Shown: positions 40,878 to 50,593 of the stretch, piece after piece
How positions within the stretch are numbered: position 1 is the stretch's first letter
How the letters are laid out: every line of letters begins with the position of its first letter
Assembly (NCBI GenBank): GCA_008080565.1
Contig: VIKE01000027.1
Location: forward strand, 62,001 to 126,000
Source of the DNA: Rhodocyclaceae bacterium
GTDB lineage: Bacteria; Pseudomonadota; Gammaproteobacteria; Burkholderiales; Rhodocyclaceae
Reading direction: 5' to 3'
Length of the DNA stretch: 64,000 nt
Made by a program: the position numbers and the translations under genes
The notes under the pieces: model-generated
The model's database searches: none
What the model was told of the DNA's origin: nothing
What the model saw: only the letters and a program-made list of their open reading frames with translations

Positions 40878-43129
40878 TCCCTCTTTCTGCCTTTCGCATT
40901 CTCAAAGAGCTAAAGCCTTCCAGCTCTTATCTGGCCGGTATATATCGAGTAATTCTCGATGAGCCAATCATCGGAAAAACAATTGCTGTTCTGATTTCCC
41001 CAGAAGACTCCATTCGCGGCAAAGGTGGTCGCAGGAAAAAGGATGACAAAGAGCTAAAGCAAAAAAGAAGAAAACCCGCTGAGCCGCTGATTGGAAATTT
41101 AATCTGGATGGATCGCGATGAACTCACTCGCCTCCATGAGAAAAAACTCCTCAAACCCCACGTCATCGAACGAGCGGCTTTCGTAGCGCCTAACGGAAAG
41201 AACAAGGATGACTACGAGCGGCGCAAAACCGTGATGGAAGGTTTTTTTGATCAGAAAAAACTTCAGGAAAGTATTCTTATTCACGAGGGCCTCGGAGGAA
41301 TCGTTGCTGAAACAATTGCCGAATTTGGTGTCAGCGATTCTTTCGTTTATCGGCAATGGTCAAACCTTTGCCGATGGGGATTTGACAAGAAAAGTTTGCG
41401 TCCGAGGCGGGATAGCAGCGGTGGCGCGGGGGTCAAACGCCCATGCGACCTTGGCCCAGACAACAAACCAATCCGAAAAAAAGCAGGAAAAAAGACAGAA
41501 AAACAGGAGATCGCTCTTGCTTACGGCATAACGCTTGACCCGGAACAACCAGGCATGAATTCGGAATGGGCGGCGGCAATTCGAGCTGCTGACAATCAGA
41601 TTCCCACCCCCAAACCCTCCTGGACAAAACGCTGTGAATTGATCACCAAAAGTGCCTTTTGCGCCAAATCAAAAATGGTTGATGGCGTCTTAACGCTGGT
41701 CAAACCAGATTTCGGCACCTATCCGAATAAGGTGCAGATTCAGCGCACCCTAACCGTTGATAAAACGCAACTTGAGCGACTCATTGAGCGCACAACCAAG
41801 TCCCATTTCAGAATGGCGATGCGCGGCCTTATTGCCAGAAACTGGCAAGGAGTGGCAGGACCCGGCCACACGTGGGCAATAGATTCGACGGTTGGTGACA
41901 TCTATTTACGCTCGTCTGTAAACCGGGCATGGATCGTCGGCCGACCCATTGTTTATGTCATCGTTGATGTCTGGTCTACCGCTGTTGTCGGTTTCTACGT
42001 TTGTTTGAGCGGGCCGAGTTGGAACACCGCAAAAATTAGCTTGTTTAACGCGGTCGCTGATCCCGCACTGCTGGGTGAAATGTGGGGGTATCAACCCATC
42101 CTGAGCCTAAGCCCCTACCCGACAATGTGCTATTCGCTAATGTGCGATCGGGGCGAGTACCTTTCCCAAGGCCATCGTTCCACTGCGATCAAGTTGTTGC
42201 CGCAAACCAGCTACGCCCCGCCATATCGCGGCGACCTAAAAGGATTGGTTGAAGTATTACATCGGATTGAAAAGGACGCCCAGTTCCCATTCATCCCTGG
42301 CGCGATGGATTATCGTCGCGCCGAACTTGAGCTGCGGAAGGGTAACCCAGAGGATGCCGTTTTCACCGTCAGGGAGTACGTGCAGTACCTCCACGAACTT
42401 TTTTCAGAATACAACCTGACGGCCAATCGAGAACATCGCGTTGATGCTCACATGCGGGCAGCCGGTGTTTTTCCAAGCCCCGCAGGATTGTGGAGATGGG
42501 GACACGAAATGGGCGTTGGATTCCGCCGACATACCGACGAAGCAGATCTAATTACTGGTCTTCTCCCGAGCAACGAAGCGCGCGTGCGCAGAGATGCTAT
42601 TTACTACTCTGGTTGCGATTACATGTCTGATGAAATCAAAGCGGCTGAGTGGACTGCAATCGCGAGAAATATTGAGGGATGGAATATCCCCATTCATTAT
42701 TACCCTGGATCGATGGGTTCGATTTGGACGCCGAACCCAGGAAGTAGTGGGCTACTCCGACTCCGAATCACTGACGAATCCAGGGCCTCTGCCGAGCTGA
42801 CAAGCGAGGAATGGGCAGACGTCATTGCCGCAGCAACGATGGATCGTCCGATGGAAGAACATCTTCGAATGATGAACTCCATTGAGTCCGGCCAACGCAT
42901 CGAAGCTCTTCTCGAAAACGCAAAGCGCCTAACTGCGGAAGCCGTAGCTAAAGCCTCTGGAGCTGCGCCGACAATAACGGAGGCGCGAACCATTGAGACT
43001 GCCGCAGCACATCCCTCGAAATCCGAAAAAAAGGTCACAGAAGAGGCTCGTGACGAAGCAATGGACACACATCAAGCAATGCTAGAGGCAGTACTGCGCT
43101 CTGGCAGTTTTGCGGACTTCGCATCATGA
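40868..43129 (+). CDS. tnsB: TnsB-like DDE transposase
   Basis: This 753-aa transposase has basic N-terminal DNA-binding domains (residues 1-300, including GGRRKKDDKELKQKRRK) and an RNase-H-fold catalytic core. The DDE residues are D339 (HTWAIDSTVGDIYL), D427 (SLMCDRGEYL) and E462 (GDLKGLVEVLHRI). A beta-barrel domain and a charged tail follow, the latter presumably contacting TnsC. It cuts and joins the 3' ends of the element. The start at 40868 overlaps tnsA by 10 bases and the stop overlaps tnsC (ATGA). Confidence 0.92.
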   Translation: MDLIPLSAFRILKELKPSSSYLAGIYRVILDEPIIGKTIAVLISPEDSIRGKGGRRKKDDKELKQKRRKPAEPLIGNLIWMDRDELTRLHEKKLLKPHVIERAAFVAPNGKNKDDYERRKTVMEGFFDQKKLQESILIHEGLGGIVAETIAEFGVSDSFVYRQWSNLCRWGFDKKSLRPRRDSSGGAGVKRPCDLGPDNKPIRKKAGKKTEKQEIALAYGITLDPEQPGMNSEWAAAIRAADNQIPTPKPSWTKRCELITKSAFCAKSKMVDGVLTLVKPDFGTYPNKVQIQRTLTVDKTQLERLIERTTKSHFRMAMRGLIARNWQGVAGPGHTWAIDSTVGDIYLRSSVNRAWIVGRPIVYVIVDVWSTAVVGFYVCLSGPSWNTAKISLFNAVADPALLGEMWGYQPILSLSPYPTMCYSLMCDRGEYLSQGHRSTAIKLLPQTSYAPPYRGDLKGLVEVLHRIEKDAQFPFIPGAMDYRRAELELRKGNPEDAVFTVREYVQYLHELFSEYNLTANREHRVDAHMRAAGVFPSPAGLWRWGHEMGVGFRRHTDEADLITGLLPSNEARVRRDAIYYSGCDYMSDEIKAAEWTAIARNIEGWNIPIHYYPGSMGSIWTPNPGSSGLLRLRITDESRASAELTSEEWADVIAAATMDRPMEEHLRMMNSIESGQRIEALLENAKRLTAEAVAKASGAAPTITEARTIETAAAHPSKSEKKVTEEARDEAMDTHQAMLEAVLRSGSFADFAS

Positions 43130-44394
43130 AAAAAAATGATTCATTTGACCCCTATGCCGGCAATATCTTGGTTTCTGGGCTGGGCGACATCCCTTCCCCC
43201 GGAGGCGCCTTGATATCCTTAATTGCCCTTCCACCCGTTCCAGAATCGCTTGAGGGTATCCCTACGCATCTCCGTCTGCACCAGCTGATGGCTATTCGTG
43301 ACTTTCATCTTCCGCCACTCATCGAACGACAATTGCTGCAGACGGTCGATCTGATGGTTCGGCAGGGGTATCGCTATCGAGATCCGCGACTTGCGAGCAC
43401 CTGGTCTGATATTTCAGGAGAGTTCCAGCCTCGCAGGAACCCGCTGGCGCCAGCGTTTGCAGCTGCCGTCGAGGGTTTTTCCGGCGTGGGCAAGACACAA
43501 GCATGCCTCCGCTGCCTGCTCAACTTCAAGAATCAAGTGATATCGCATGCCGAGTTCCCGCATTTGGCGAATGGCTTACGTCAGGCCGTCTGGCTTTCGG
43601 TCGAGGTTCCCGCCTCGGGAAAAGCCGCCGACCTTGCCCGAGCGCTGATGGAGGCGTGGGATGCTGCAATGGGAACAAAGCGCTTCGCGAAATGGTTGGC
43701 CAAGGAAAAAATTACCGATGGCATGCTGGCCCTGGATGAATGGCGGCAAGTTGCTGTCGGGCATTTTTTGGGAGTACTCCATCTCGATGAAATCCAAAAT
43801 CTTTTCAAGTTAACCAGCCTGAAGGTGAGAAAGGATCGAAAGCGGTCAGGCGAGACATCAGAACTCAGCATCGTGGAGGATCAACTGTTGCGTTGGTTGC
43901 TATACCTTACCAATAGCGGTCAAATTCCATTGCTTGTTTCCGGAACACCTGATGGCATTGGGGCCCTAACCAAACGCTTGAGTACTCTGGAGCGAATCAC
44001 AACCATGGGGTATCACCCCTTTGAACCGTTCAGCAACCCTCTCGCCCCAGAGTTTCGAACATTTCTGGGAGAACTTGCTAAGTATCAATTCGTGCAAAAC
44101 AAGATTGCAGTTGATGAAGCGTTAGCCAACCTCATCATTGGCCTTACAGGCGGCATTCAGCGAGTGATCATTGCACTCTGGGTTGCTGCCCACCGTGTTG
44201 CTTTCGAGCGCAAGTCGGATGATTTACGCCTATCGGATTTCTCTGACGCTGCAAAAACGTGGCTGGCACCTTTGGCACCGGCTATCGCAGCATTAAGCTC
44301 CAAAGACCCCGAAAAGATGGGCCGCTACGAGGATCTAATTCGGCGGGACACGACATTCTGGGCAAAGTTTTGGGAACGGGCCGCGCAGGATTAG
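43126..44394 (+). CDS. tnsC: TnsC-like AAA+ ATPase
   Basis: This 422-aa AAA+ protein has Walker A VEGFSGVGKTQ near residue 120 and Walker B GVLHLDEIQN near 220. An Arg/Lys-rich insertion (LKVRKDRKRSG) follows Walker B. Sensor-1 is within PLLVSGTPDG. It forms the ATP-dependent target-capture filament that links TniQ to TnsA/TnsB. It is shorter than Tn7 TnsC and nearer to TniB-like ATPases in size. Its ATG overlaps the tnsB stop. The 152 bases to the next gene hold nothing else. Confidence 0.92.
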   Translation: MKKNDSFDPYAGNILVSGLGDIPSPGGALISLIALPPVPESLEGIPTHLRLHQLMAIRDFHLPPLIERQLLQTVDLMVRQGYRYRDPRLASTWSDISGEFQPRRNPLAPAFAAAVEGFSGVGKTQACLRCLLNFKNQVISHAEFPHLANGLRQAVWLSVEVPASGKAADLARALMEAWDAAMGTKRFAKWLAKEKITDGMLALDEWRQVAVGHFLGVLHLDEIQNLFKLTSLKVRKDRKRSGETSELSIVEDQLLRWLLYLTNSGQIPLLVSGTPDGIGALTKRLSTLERITTMGYHPFEPFSNPLAPEFRTFLGELAKYQFVQNKIAVDEALANLIIGLTGGIQRVIIALWVAAHRVAFERKSDDLRLSDFSDAAKTWLAPLAPAIAALSSKDPEKMGRYEDLIRRDTTFWAKFWERAAQD

Positions 44395-44546
44395 CTCGTC
44401 AGCAAATGATCGATAGTTAATCGAGGAAACCCGGAGTGCCAATGGCGCTCCGGGAAATACAACCAGCAAGCTGATCACCAGAAATTTTCCTCAAGCTGTG
44501 CGCAGTTGTGATGAATTCGCCTGGGCCAGAGCTGCGCCTTATCTAA

Positions 44547-45896
44547 CTAAATGCCGTCCATCACCACTTCGGCAGGAAAATCGCTCGCCACCCAGACACG
44601 CTTCGCTTCGTCGGGCATCAGCGGAGAGGATCTCGGCGAACCCTTTGGCCGAACATTCCGCAAATTGGGAAGTACCTTCATTTGCTTAGCGGCCATAACG
44701 CGCAGCGCATCCAACAATTCCGATTGAGAGACGCCACCACGCTCAGCACTTTGCTGAAGGGTGCAGCCTTCATCGAGATATGCCAAAAGTGCTTTCTGAG
44801 TGCTCTTACCCTCAGTCTCAATCATATTCGGTAATCCCATACTGCTCAGTCGATAGGCAACACTTGCAAATGTAATGCCCAGTCGCTTGGCCACTTTCGC
44901 GTAATTTCCACCTTGGCCAACGTACTCCACCATCAGTGCGTCAGGATCAATGTCAATCCTTTTTCGCTGGCGACCATTCTCATTGGTCGGCAACGGGCCA
45001 GCCAGCGCATTTAAGGCAACCTCTGCCGACTCAAACAGCACCGCACAAGCCAAGATATAGGCAAAGGCAGTAGACGCTGAGGTTTTCATATAGAACACCC
45101 CGTCAACCTTAGTCAGGGCAACTTTATCTGCCTTTGCGGCAAGATCTGGCAGAACCAGAGCAAGCCATTGGCGCCCACACTGTTCGATCACCATGTCGCT
45201 CAGCAGCGGTGCCTTGATCTTCCTTCCCGAAATTTGTAGTCCTAGAGAAGACCCTTTGTGGAATAGCACTGCACGGACATGATCTACAGCAAAGGGCTGA
45301 TTGCAATCCATTAGGCCGTCGCAAATGGTGAGATAGCGGGCAATCGTATTATTGGCCTCGACTTCTGTCGCCCAGGCAGCGTCCACCATTTCGCAGTTAC
45401 CAATCCAATGCGACGGTGCTTGCTGAAATGCGACGCTATCTCGGCAATAACTTAGTGGGCCTCCATGCTTTGCACAGGACAAGACACCAGGTACCTGATG
45501 TGATCGACGCCAGTAGCTTCGTCCATGAAAATCTAGATCCTCCCGCGCGCAACTCTCACAGAAATAAGCTCCCGTGCGTGCTTCACGCATTGCAGTAGAC
45601 CACCAAATCTCCTTGTTGCGATCACTACCATGGGGCAAATCCGCTTGATATGACGTAATACTGCGGCGCAAAGGAAGTGTCGTATGGCGCAGCACGAAGT
45701 CCACCACAGGTAGGTTCGCAACTTTGCTGATGAGTTCAAGACGTGAAACTTCACGCCACGACTTGTCCGGACACCCCGCCCACTCCCGCATCAAACTGTC
45801 CAAATCCTTCATCGAACGCATGCCATTCAAACGCATGACGTAGCCGGCATATCCCACATCCAATTCGTCGGGGTATGGAAGCGGTCGTATCAGCAT
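44547..45896 (-). CDS. tniQ: TniQ family protein (TniQ-2)
   Basis: This 449-aa protein converges on tnsC. The TniQ zinc finger is AYFCESCARED, YWRRSHQVPGVLSC and AKHGG, giving C113, C116, C141 and H144. The C-terminal part has two HTH-like stretches (NYAKVAKRLGITFASVAYRL and TLQQSAERGGVSQSELLDAL), typical of TnsD-like proteins that read a specific attachment sequence. With TniQ-1 it gives the element two alternative target selectors. It shares its operon and a 7-base overlap with the small HTH gene at 45890-46234. Confidence 0.87.
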   Translation of the reverse strand: MLIRPLPYPDELDVGYAGYVMRLNGMRSMKDLDSLMREWAGCPDKSWREVSRLELISKVANLPVVDFVLRHTTLPLRRSITSYQADLPHGSDRNKEIWWSTAMREARTGAYFCESCAREDLDFHGRSYWRRSHQVPGVLSCAKHGGPLSYCRDSVAFQQAPSHWIGNCEMVDAAWATEVEANNTIARYLTICDGLMDCNQPFAVDHVRAVLFHKGSSLGLQISGRKIKAPLLSDMVIEQCGRQWLALVLPDLAAKADKVALTKVDGVFYMKTSASTAFAYILACAVLFESAEVALNALAGPLPTNENGRQRKRIDIDPDALMVEYVGQGGNYAKVAKRLGITFASVAYRLSSMGLPNMIETEGKSTQKALLAYLDEGCTLQQSAERGGVSQSELLDALRVMAAKQMKVLPNLRNVRPKGSPRSSPLMPDEAKRVWVASDFPAEVVMDGI

Positions 45897-46234
45897 GAGG
45901 ATTCCATGCCTGAGCTCAGGGCTTTCGTCGACCGAATCACAGCTGCTAACGCCTTGGCATGCGCGGAGGACCCATTCCAGGTTTCCTGCAGTGCGTCGAT
46001 CAATTCTTCGTTTTCTCTGACGGCTTCTGCCGTCACCCCTTGGTCCATGCGTTCAACGTAGAGGCATACCTCAATGAACAACCTCGAGGCACGCCGAACC
46101 TTGCCACAGAGGATGCGGCTGACCTGGCCTTGGCTGGCCCCAAGCGCTTCAGCGATCTGGGACTGAGTAACTCCAAGCCTGCGACAGGCAGCTGCTGCGC
46201 TTAGAACCCGAGAAAATTGAACTGGCAAAATCAT
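45890..46234 (-). CDS. Small HTH regulator upstream of TniQ-2
   Basis: This 114-aa protein has an N-terminal HTH (AACRRLGVTQSQIAEALGAS, then QGQVSRILCGKVRRAS) of the XRE-like type with a Ser-Gln-rich recognition helix, followed by a helical tail. Its stop region overlaps the TniQ-2 start by 7 bases, so the two are translationally coupled. It may be a DNA-binding subunit for TniQ-2 or its regulator. Confidence 0.75.
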   Translation of the reverse strand: MILPVQFSRVLSAAAACRRLGVTQSQIAEALGASQGQVSRILCGKVRRASRLFIEVCLYVERMDQGVTAEAVRENEELIDALQETWNGSSAHAKALAAVIRSTKALSSGMESSC

Positions 46235-46671
46235 GCATTAAGTATCACATAATACATATATACATATCAAGTTCGGACGACTATCCAGTCTGGTTGATTG
46301 GCTTCAATTGATAAAATAAACTCTGCGCCGGCGTTAGGCGGTCAAGTAATGTGGGGTTCAACCTCACAGATGTCAGTACATAGTTTCGCTCAGGCCCCAG
46401 CCAACAGCTGTTCGGCCAAATCGGTCATACGTCATATAGCGCTGACCAGTCTGCTATATCTGCGCTTGTCCGGGCATTCAGCGCGTCAGCGTAAGTAACG
46501 TCTGCTTTCAATTTTGGCGGATGTATCCCCTCGCCCCGAAGCGGACATTTTTGCACTATGTGCCAAATTTCCGCTCCCTATCACAGGAGGTGACATTCGA
46601 CGGATACCATCTCGCACGCAACCCCCTCACTTTAGATAAAGCATCGTCGAACGGATGTTCTGAGAGACAAA
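46235..46671. other. Intergenic region, no gene
   Basis: These 437 bases between the HTH gene and the cargo gene hold no frame I can support. The part nearest the HTH gene is AT-rich (ACATAATACATATATACATATC), a likely promoter area for the minus-strand pair. Confidence 0.6.
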
Positions 46672-49600
46672 ATGACGACAACATTGACGAACTTGATTGG
46701 TGACACCCGGTTTTGGAGATTGTTTGTCACGCCTCGGCGCGCATGTGCATTGCAAATTTGGATTGCGCAGATTCAAACCGATGAAAGGCAGGAAAATCGA
46801 TTTGTTTATGGTCGTCTCCTGCCATATAGCTTTTCCTCGGGAGAGTGGAACGCGGCCAGCGACGATAAGTTCGAAACTGTTGGTGACTTTCGCGTTCAGG
46901 TGATTCGCGCCACTCTATACATAGGAAGCGATCAAACAAGCGAACTGCTGGGAAAACTTGTCAAAGGCGACGACATCAGGGAGGTCAGCAACTCGCTTGG
47001 TTTGAAAATATCGGACTCTCTTGCGCGGCGTATCGGAGCTTTCAGCTTGAACGATAGCTACGTCTATAGGCCAACGGTATTGCTATTAAATCGCGATGCA
47101 CACGAGCGTGTTGGTCTGCAAAGCCCTCACGGCAGCGCTTCAGCGTTTAGTGCAGCTATTACGACCGTCGACAAAGAGCGGCTGTTCACCACAGCGCGAG
47201 GCCTTGACCCAGAGTTGGTACGCTTCATGGTTCACCGGCTGAACGCTGATACTGGTTTGGATTTTGCTGCTCTGGACGCGACACGCTTTGGCGATTTGGA
47301 GTTGCTCGTTTTCCCAACCTTGGACGACCACGAGAGAGAACTTTTGGACGTGTCGTGGCTCGATGGATACAAGACACTTGCGGTCAAACTGAATCTGATG
47401 CAACTGCCAGGCTTTTCGAAGTTCTTCGTCCACGCCCGGATAATGAACGACGAACAGCGAGCATTCTCGAGCATCGCGTCGGTCTCCAAGGGAGCAACTA
47501 ACGTCATCGAGTGTAGCTTCGAATTGCCGGTAGGTCTTGGGAATATCGCCGATGCGTTGGAACTCGAAATACACGGTATGAAAGACGGAGACGCCGCAGC
47601 TACATTGTGCTGCAACTGGAAGACTTATTATTTTCGGGAAATCTCAATATCAGGGCACGCTGTTGGATACTCGAGTGCAGAAGTCAAGCTAGGCTGGTTG
47701 GACAAGGCTCTTAAGAAAACTCTGCGAGGGTCGGCCAGGGTTAAGGCAGTGCAAACGGTCAACCGTGGTGATCTAGGATATAGCTCGACTGTTGGAGGAA
47801 GGCAGCCAGACCCTTGGGTGACAGCCAACCGAAAGGTAAGTGATTTGCTTGGTATTTTGCATCCTCCGAAATCCGAGGCACGCTTCTTCGGTCGCCTGAG
47901 CGAGGGAGAGGGCACCGAGCGCCTGCAATTTGCAGAGTGGATAAAGCAGCAGTTCGCGAAATACCGCGACCATCAAATCATCTACTTCGACCCATACTTC
48001 GAAACCGCTGGGATTGGCCTGTTTGTGGCCAATGCGTCGGATAACGGAGAGTATGTCATCTTCACCACGGTCTCACCGACGAAACCATCTGCCCAAACTC
48101 AGAGCCCCTCTTCCGGCGACGATCTTGACCCCAGCCGTGTCGACAACCTGCTGGCGAGTTGCAAGCAGCTTCAAGGGCTTATGCAGCGGATCAACCTTAA
48201 AATCCTCGGAGTCAAGCCGGGCGCTTTGCATGATCGCTACCTGCTTGTTGCGGATGGGAGGGGACTCCCCGTAACAGGTTTCAATCTTTCGAATTCGATT
48301 CAGAAGGCGAACGAGGATCATCCGCTGCTCATCACTCCAATTCCGATGGATGCATTACATGAAGTCTTCAACTATGCGACTAGATTGATATCGCGAGCCG
48401 CAAACAGACCGAATTCGGATGGAGAGGAAATGGAGCCTATTTTCGACTCAAAACATCTGGATCGCCCGGCCCGAAAACGGAGCGAACGTTTGGATTTTCT
48501 GGGCTGGGATTTAGCGGGTACAGTCCTCTCCTCATGGACTGGTGACGGATCGCTTTTCGGCCTGAATGGCGAAGGGCTGCGTGCCCGACTGGCTGAGCTG
48601 GAGCTACTCGACGGTGAGTCTTTACGCGTTCCCGAAACTCCTGGCACACAGGCTTGTGTCCATCTCCTGAATCCAAGCGAAGACACTTCTCAAGACCGGT
48701 GGGAGGTCGTGGCTGAGATACTCGCACATGCAACTCATGGCGATTCTCGGTGGGACGTTGCTGGCGCGGAGAACAGTGCATTCATCGACTTCCTTGAGGG
48801 TTCGCTTAACCATGCATTCTTGCGGATCAACGATGTGGCGCCCGACACCTCTTTTGCCGTAATTCAGCCAAATTTGTTTCAGCAAGATTTAGAGCTATTT
48901 CTCCGCGGCTCGTATTCCCACGAACACTTCCACTATGGGATCAAGTACCAAGCCCTGACATGGGCGGATGTCTACGCAATCAAGATTCTGTGGAGCGCCG
49001 CACCGGAGAAGTTGGTAAAGCTGTCGGAACGCCACGCGGCCACACTCGACACAGAAGCGCACCACCGAGATGCCATCAAGCTGTCTCTGCTGAGTCAGAT
49101 TATTGGAGAAGTCTCTCTCGCGATCGTCTTCGGGATTGCGGATGAGCAAAGAGAGAGTCTTTTGCGAAGCACAAACGGGTTTCTCAAATGGATGGGATTG
49201 GCCAGTCTGAGAGAAGCGGCTAATAACTCGATTGAGGCGAAGCAGGTAGTAGCGCGTCTGGCATCGTTTGACCGGCAAGCGAGCATTCGGATTATGTGTT
49301 GGCTGTTAAGCCGTCTGGCCAGGAATCAGGGCAACGATGAATCATTCGATATTGTCCGACAGGCTTTATACAACACGTTGCCAGCAAAGTTGGACAAGAG
49401 CGACGCGGTGTTTCTCGTTGACAGCCTTCGAAGCCATATGCGCGAGCTGGGATGGTCTGAGCCTTGGTTGTTCTCGGAGGTGATTGCGCCACTCCTGGAA
49501 GAGGGCCGAATATCGACGGAAGAGCTATCCGGTATTTGGATGAACGAGTTGTTCTTGTACCTCGACGGCAAGTTGCTCGGCGAGACGGTAATCTTCGACA

Positions 49601-49971
49601 GGTCGCGCGAAGGACGTGTGACAGAAATCGCGGCCTTTCTCTTCGCGAGAAGTTCTTTAGGTGACCAAAGCAAAACAACTGACGTTTTGCTGAAGACTTT
49701 GAAGAAAGCACGCGCTAACGTTCAGCAACCGTTGGCCAGTACGATGAATTGGAACAAATGGGATTGTTCGTTAATGGTCGCGATGTGGATCTATGCATTT
49801 TGCCGGCATGCCAAGCATCACACGGAGGAGTCCGCAAAATTGCCATCTCAGCTCATTGATTTGTGTCTGTCATCAAGGGATGTGGCAATGATTCGCACGC
49901 TGACCGAATGGCGTTGTAACGGGGCAGAGCGTGGAGCGCTTGTCTCGTTTCTAGAGGAGGTAGAGATTTGA
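46672..49971 (+). CDS. Large PLD-like (VPA1262-like) protein, probable defence cargo
   Basis: This 1099-aa soluble protein has no signal peptide or membrane helix. The N-terminal 350 residues (for example FWRLFVTPRRACALQIW, and FVYGRLLPYSF) resemble the VPA1262-type N-terminal domain seen in phage-defence islands; this is from memory and not searched. Near residue 520 a degenerate phospholipase-D-like motif occurs: HDRYLLVADG, then TGFNLSNS, with H and D but an Arg where HKD has Lys. The remaining 500 residues are helical (RDAIKLSLLSQIIGE, NQGNDESFDIVRQAL) and end in LVSFLEEVEI. It is the only large cargo gene beside the tns genes. Confidence 0.6.
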   Translation: MTTTLTNLIGDTRFWRLFVTPRRACALQIWIAQIQTDERQENRFVYGRLLPYSFSSGEWNAASDDKFETVGDFRVQVIRATLYIGSDQTSELLGKLVKGDDIREVSNSLGLKISDSLARRIGAFSLNDSYVYRPTVLLLNRDAHERVGLQSPHGSASAFSAAITTVDKERLFTTARGLDPELVRFMVHRLNADTGLDFAALDATRFGDLELLVFPTLDDHERELLDVSWLDGYKTLAVKLNLMQLPGFSKFFVHARIMNDEQRAFSSIASVSKGATNVIECSFELPVGLGNIADALELEIHGMKDGDAAATLCCNWKTYYFREISISGHAVGYSSAEVKLGWLDKALKKTLRGSARVKAVQTVNRGDLGYSSTVGGRQPDPWVTANRKVSDLLGILHPPKSEARFFGRLSEGEGTERLQFAEWIKQQFAKYRDHQIIYFDPYFETAGIGLFVANASDNGEYVIFTTVSPTKPSAQTQSPSSGDDLDPSRVDNLLASCKQLQGLMQRINLKILGVKPGALHDRYLLVADGRGLPVTGFNLSNSIQKANEDHPLLITPIPMDALHEVFNYATRLISRAANRPNSDGEEMEPIFDSKHLDRPARKRSERLDFLGWDLAGTVLSSWTGDGSLFGLNGEGLRARLAELELLDGESLRVPETPGTQACVHLLNPSEDTSQDRWEVVAEILAHATHGDSRWDVAGAENSAFIDFLEGSLNHAFLRINDVAPDTSFAVIQPNLFQQDLELFLRGSYSHEHFHYGIKYQALTWADVYAIKILWSAAPEKLVKLSERHAATLDTEAHHRDAIKLSLLSQIIGEVSLAIVFGIADEQRESLLRSTNGFLKWMGLASLREAANNSIEAKQVVARLASFDRQASIRIMCWLLSRLARNQGNDESFDIVRQALYNTLPAKLDKSDAVFLVDSLRSHMRELGWSEPWLFSEVIAPLLEEGRISTEELSGIWMNELFLYLDGKLLGETVIFDRSREGRVTEIAAFLFARSSLGDQSKTTDVLLKTLKKARANVQQPLASTMNWNKWDCSLMVAMWIYAFCRHAKHHTEESAKLPSQLIDLCLSSRDVAMIRTLTEWRCNGAERGALVSFLEEVEI

Positions 49972-50593
49972 TCAAGGCGATGGCGGCTGCTCAGCCTCGT
50001 TTCCGTGATTGAACGGAGTGTCGCAATATCCGAATTCATGCATAAGATTTATGTGGACGAAACCGATGAGAGGATTGTCGTGGGCAGAAACATCACTTTA
50101 GCGCTGCAATAGCAGGAAGGTTTAGCTGAAATCCGTCTCTAATATAGTGACAGAACGGAGCCAACACACTGAGTCAGCAACCTAAGCGATACCGGTCATC
50201 CAAAATAGTCCATGCGACCGACTGTCCTGGCCGAGCTACAGTCCGCAAGCGAATTTTGGTGAATGCTCACTCGTCGGCCTTTGAGTCATTCGGCTAGCCC
50301 CCCTGTCTCAGCGGCGAAAACGACCGACAAAGAAAAACAAAACCCGCTTGGATACAACGCACCGGTATTTCTTAAGCATGAACCCACGACCCGGCAGTTT
50401 TCTCAGACACATGCCAATTTACTTAAATTCGTGGATTTAAACCCCGTGCCTATGCGCTTTGTTGAACGTCTGAAATCTGTTCGAGTAATGGCGCAGTATA
50501 AAAAATGACTTTAGGAGACGGGTACGATTGGCAAATCAGAAGAGCTTTGGTGAATTCATTTCGGGGCTCCGCCAGGTCCGCTCAACTGCCGAA
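49972..50593. other. Gene-poor spacer
   Basis: About 620 bases without a convincing gene. A plus frame at 50263-50508 (81 codons) has no ribosome site and no recognisable motif. No inverted copy of the GTCGAAA end motif of the transposon was seen here. Confidence 0.5.

Larger units (their letters stand above)
36601..49971. mobile_element. Tn7-like transposon (right end not located)
   Basis: A tnsA-tnsB-tnsC set with two TniQ-family genes and small regulators is bounded on the left by repeated sites near 36601-36757. The region is visibly AT-richer than the flanking genes. I place the provisional right limit at the end of the cargo gene (49971), because beyond it only gene-poor sequence and unrelated genes occur; no inverted TnsB sites were recognised there. 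The true end could lie between about 46235 and 51440. Confidence 0.5.

Noticed and set aside
36601..46234. CRISPR-associated transposon (CAST)
   Set aside because: tnsABC and tniQ are present but there is no cas gene, no repeat-spacer array and no guide-like sequence in the window.
47752..47766. ACGGTCAACCGTGG as a sixth copy of the dispersed repeat
   Set aside because: Only the 11-base core matches and the 3' half (GGCCAAAAATGAAATGG) is absent; likely chance. The partial match at 6486-6500 (GTTGCTACGGTCAAC) is rejected for the same reason.
50263..50508. 81-codon plus-strand frame as a gene
   Set aside because: No ribosome site, no recognised pattern, and placed in decayed-looking sequence.
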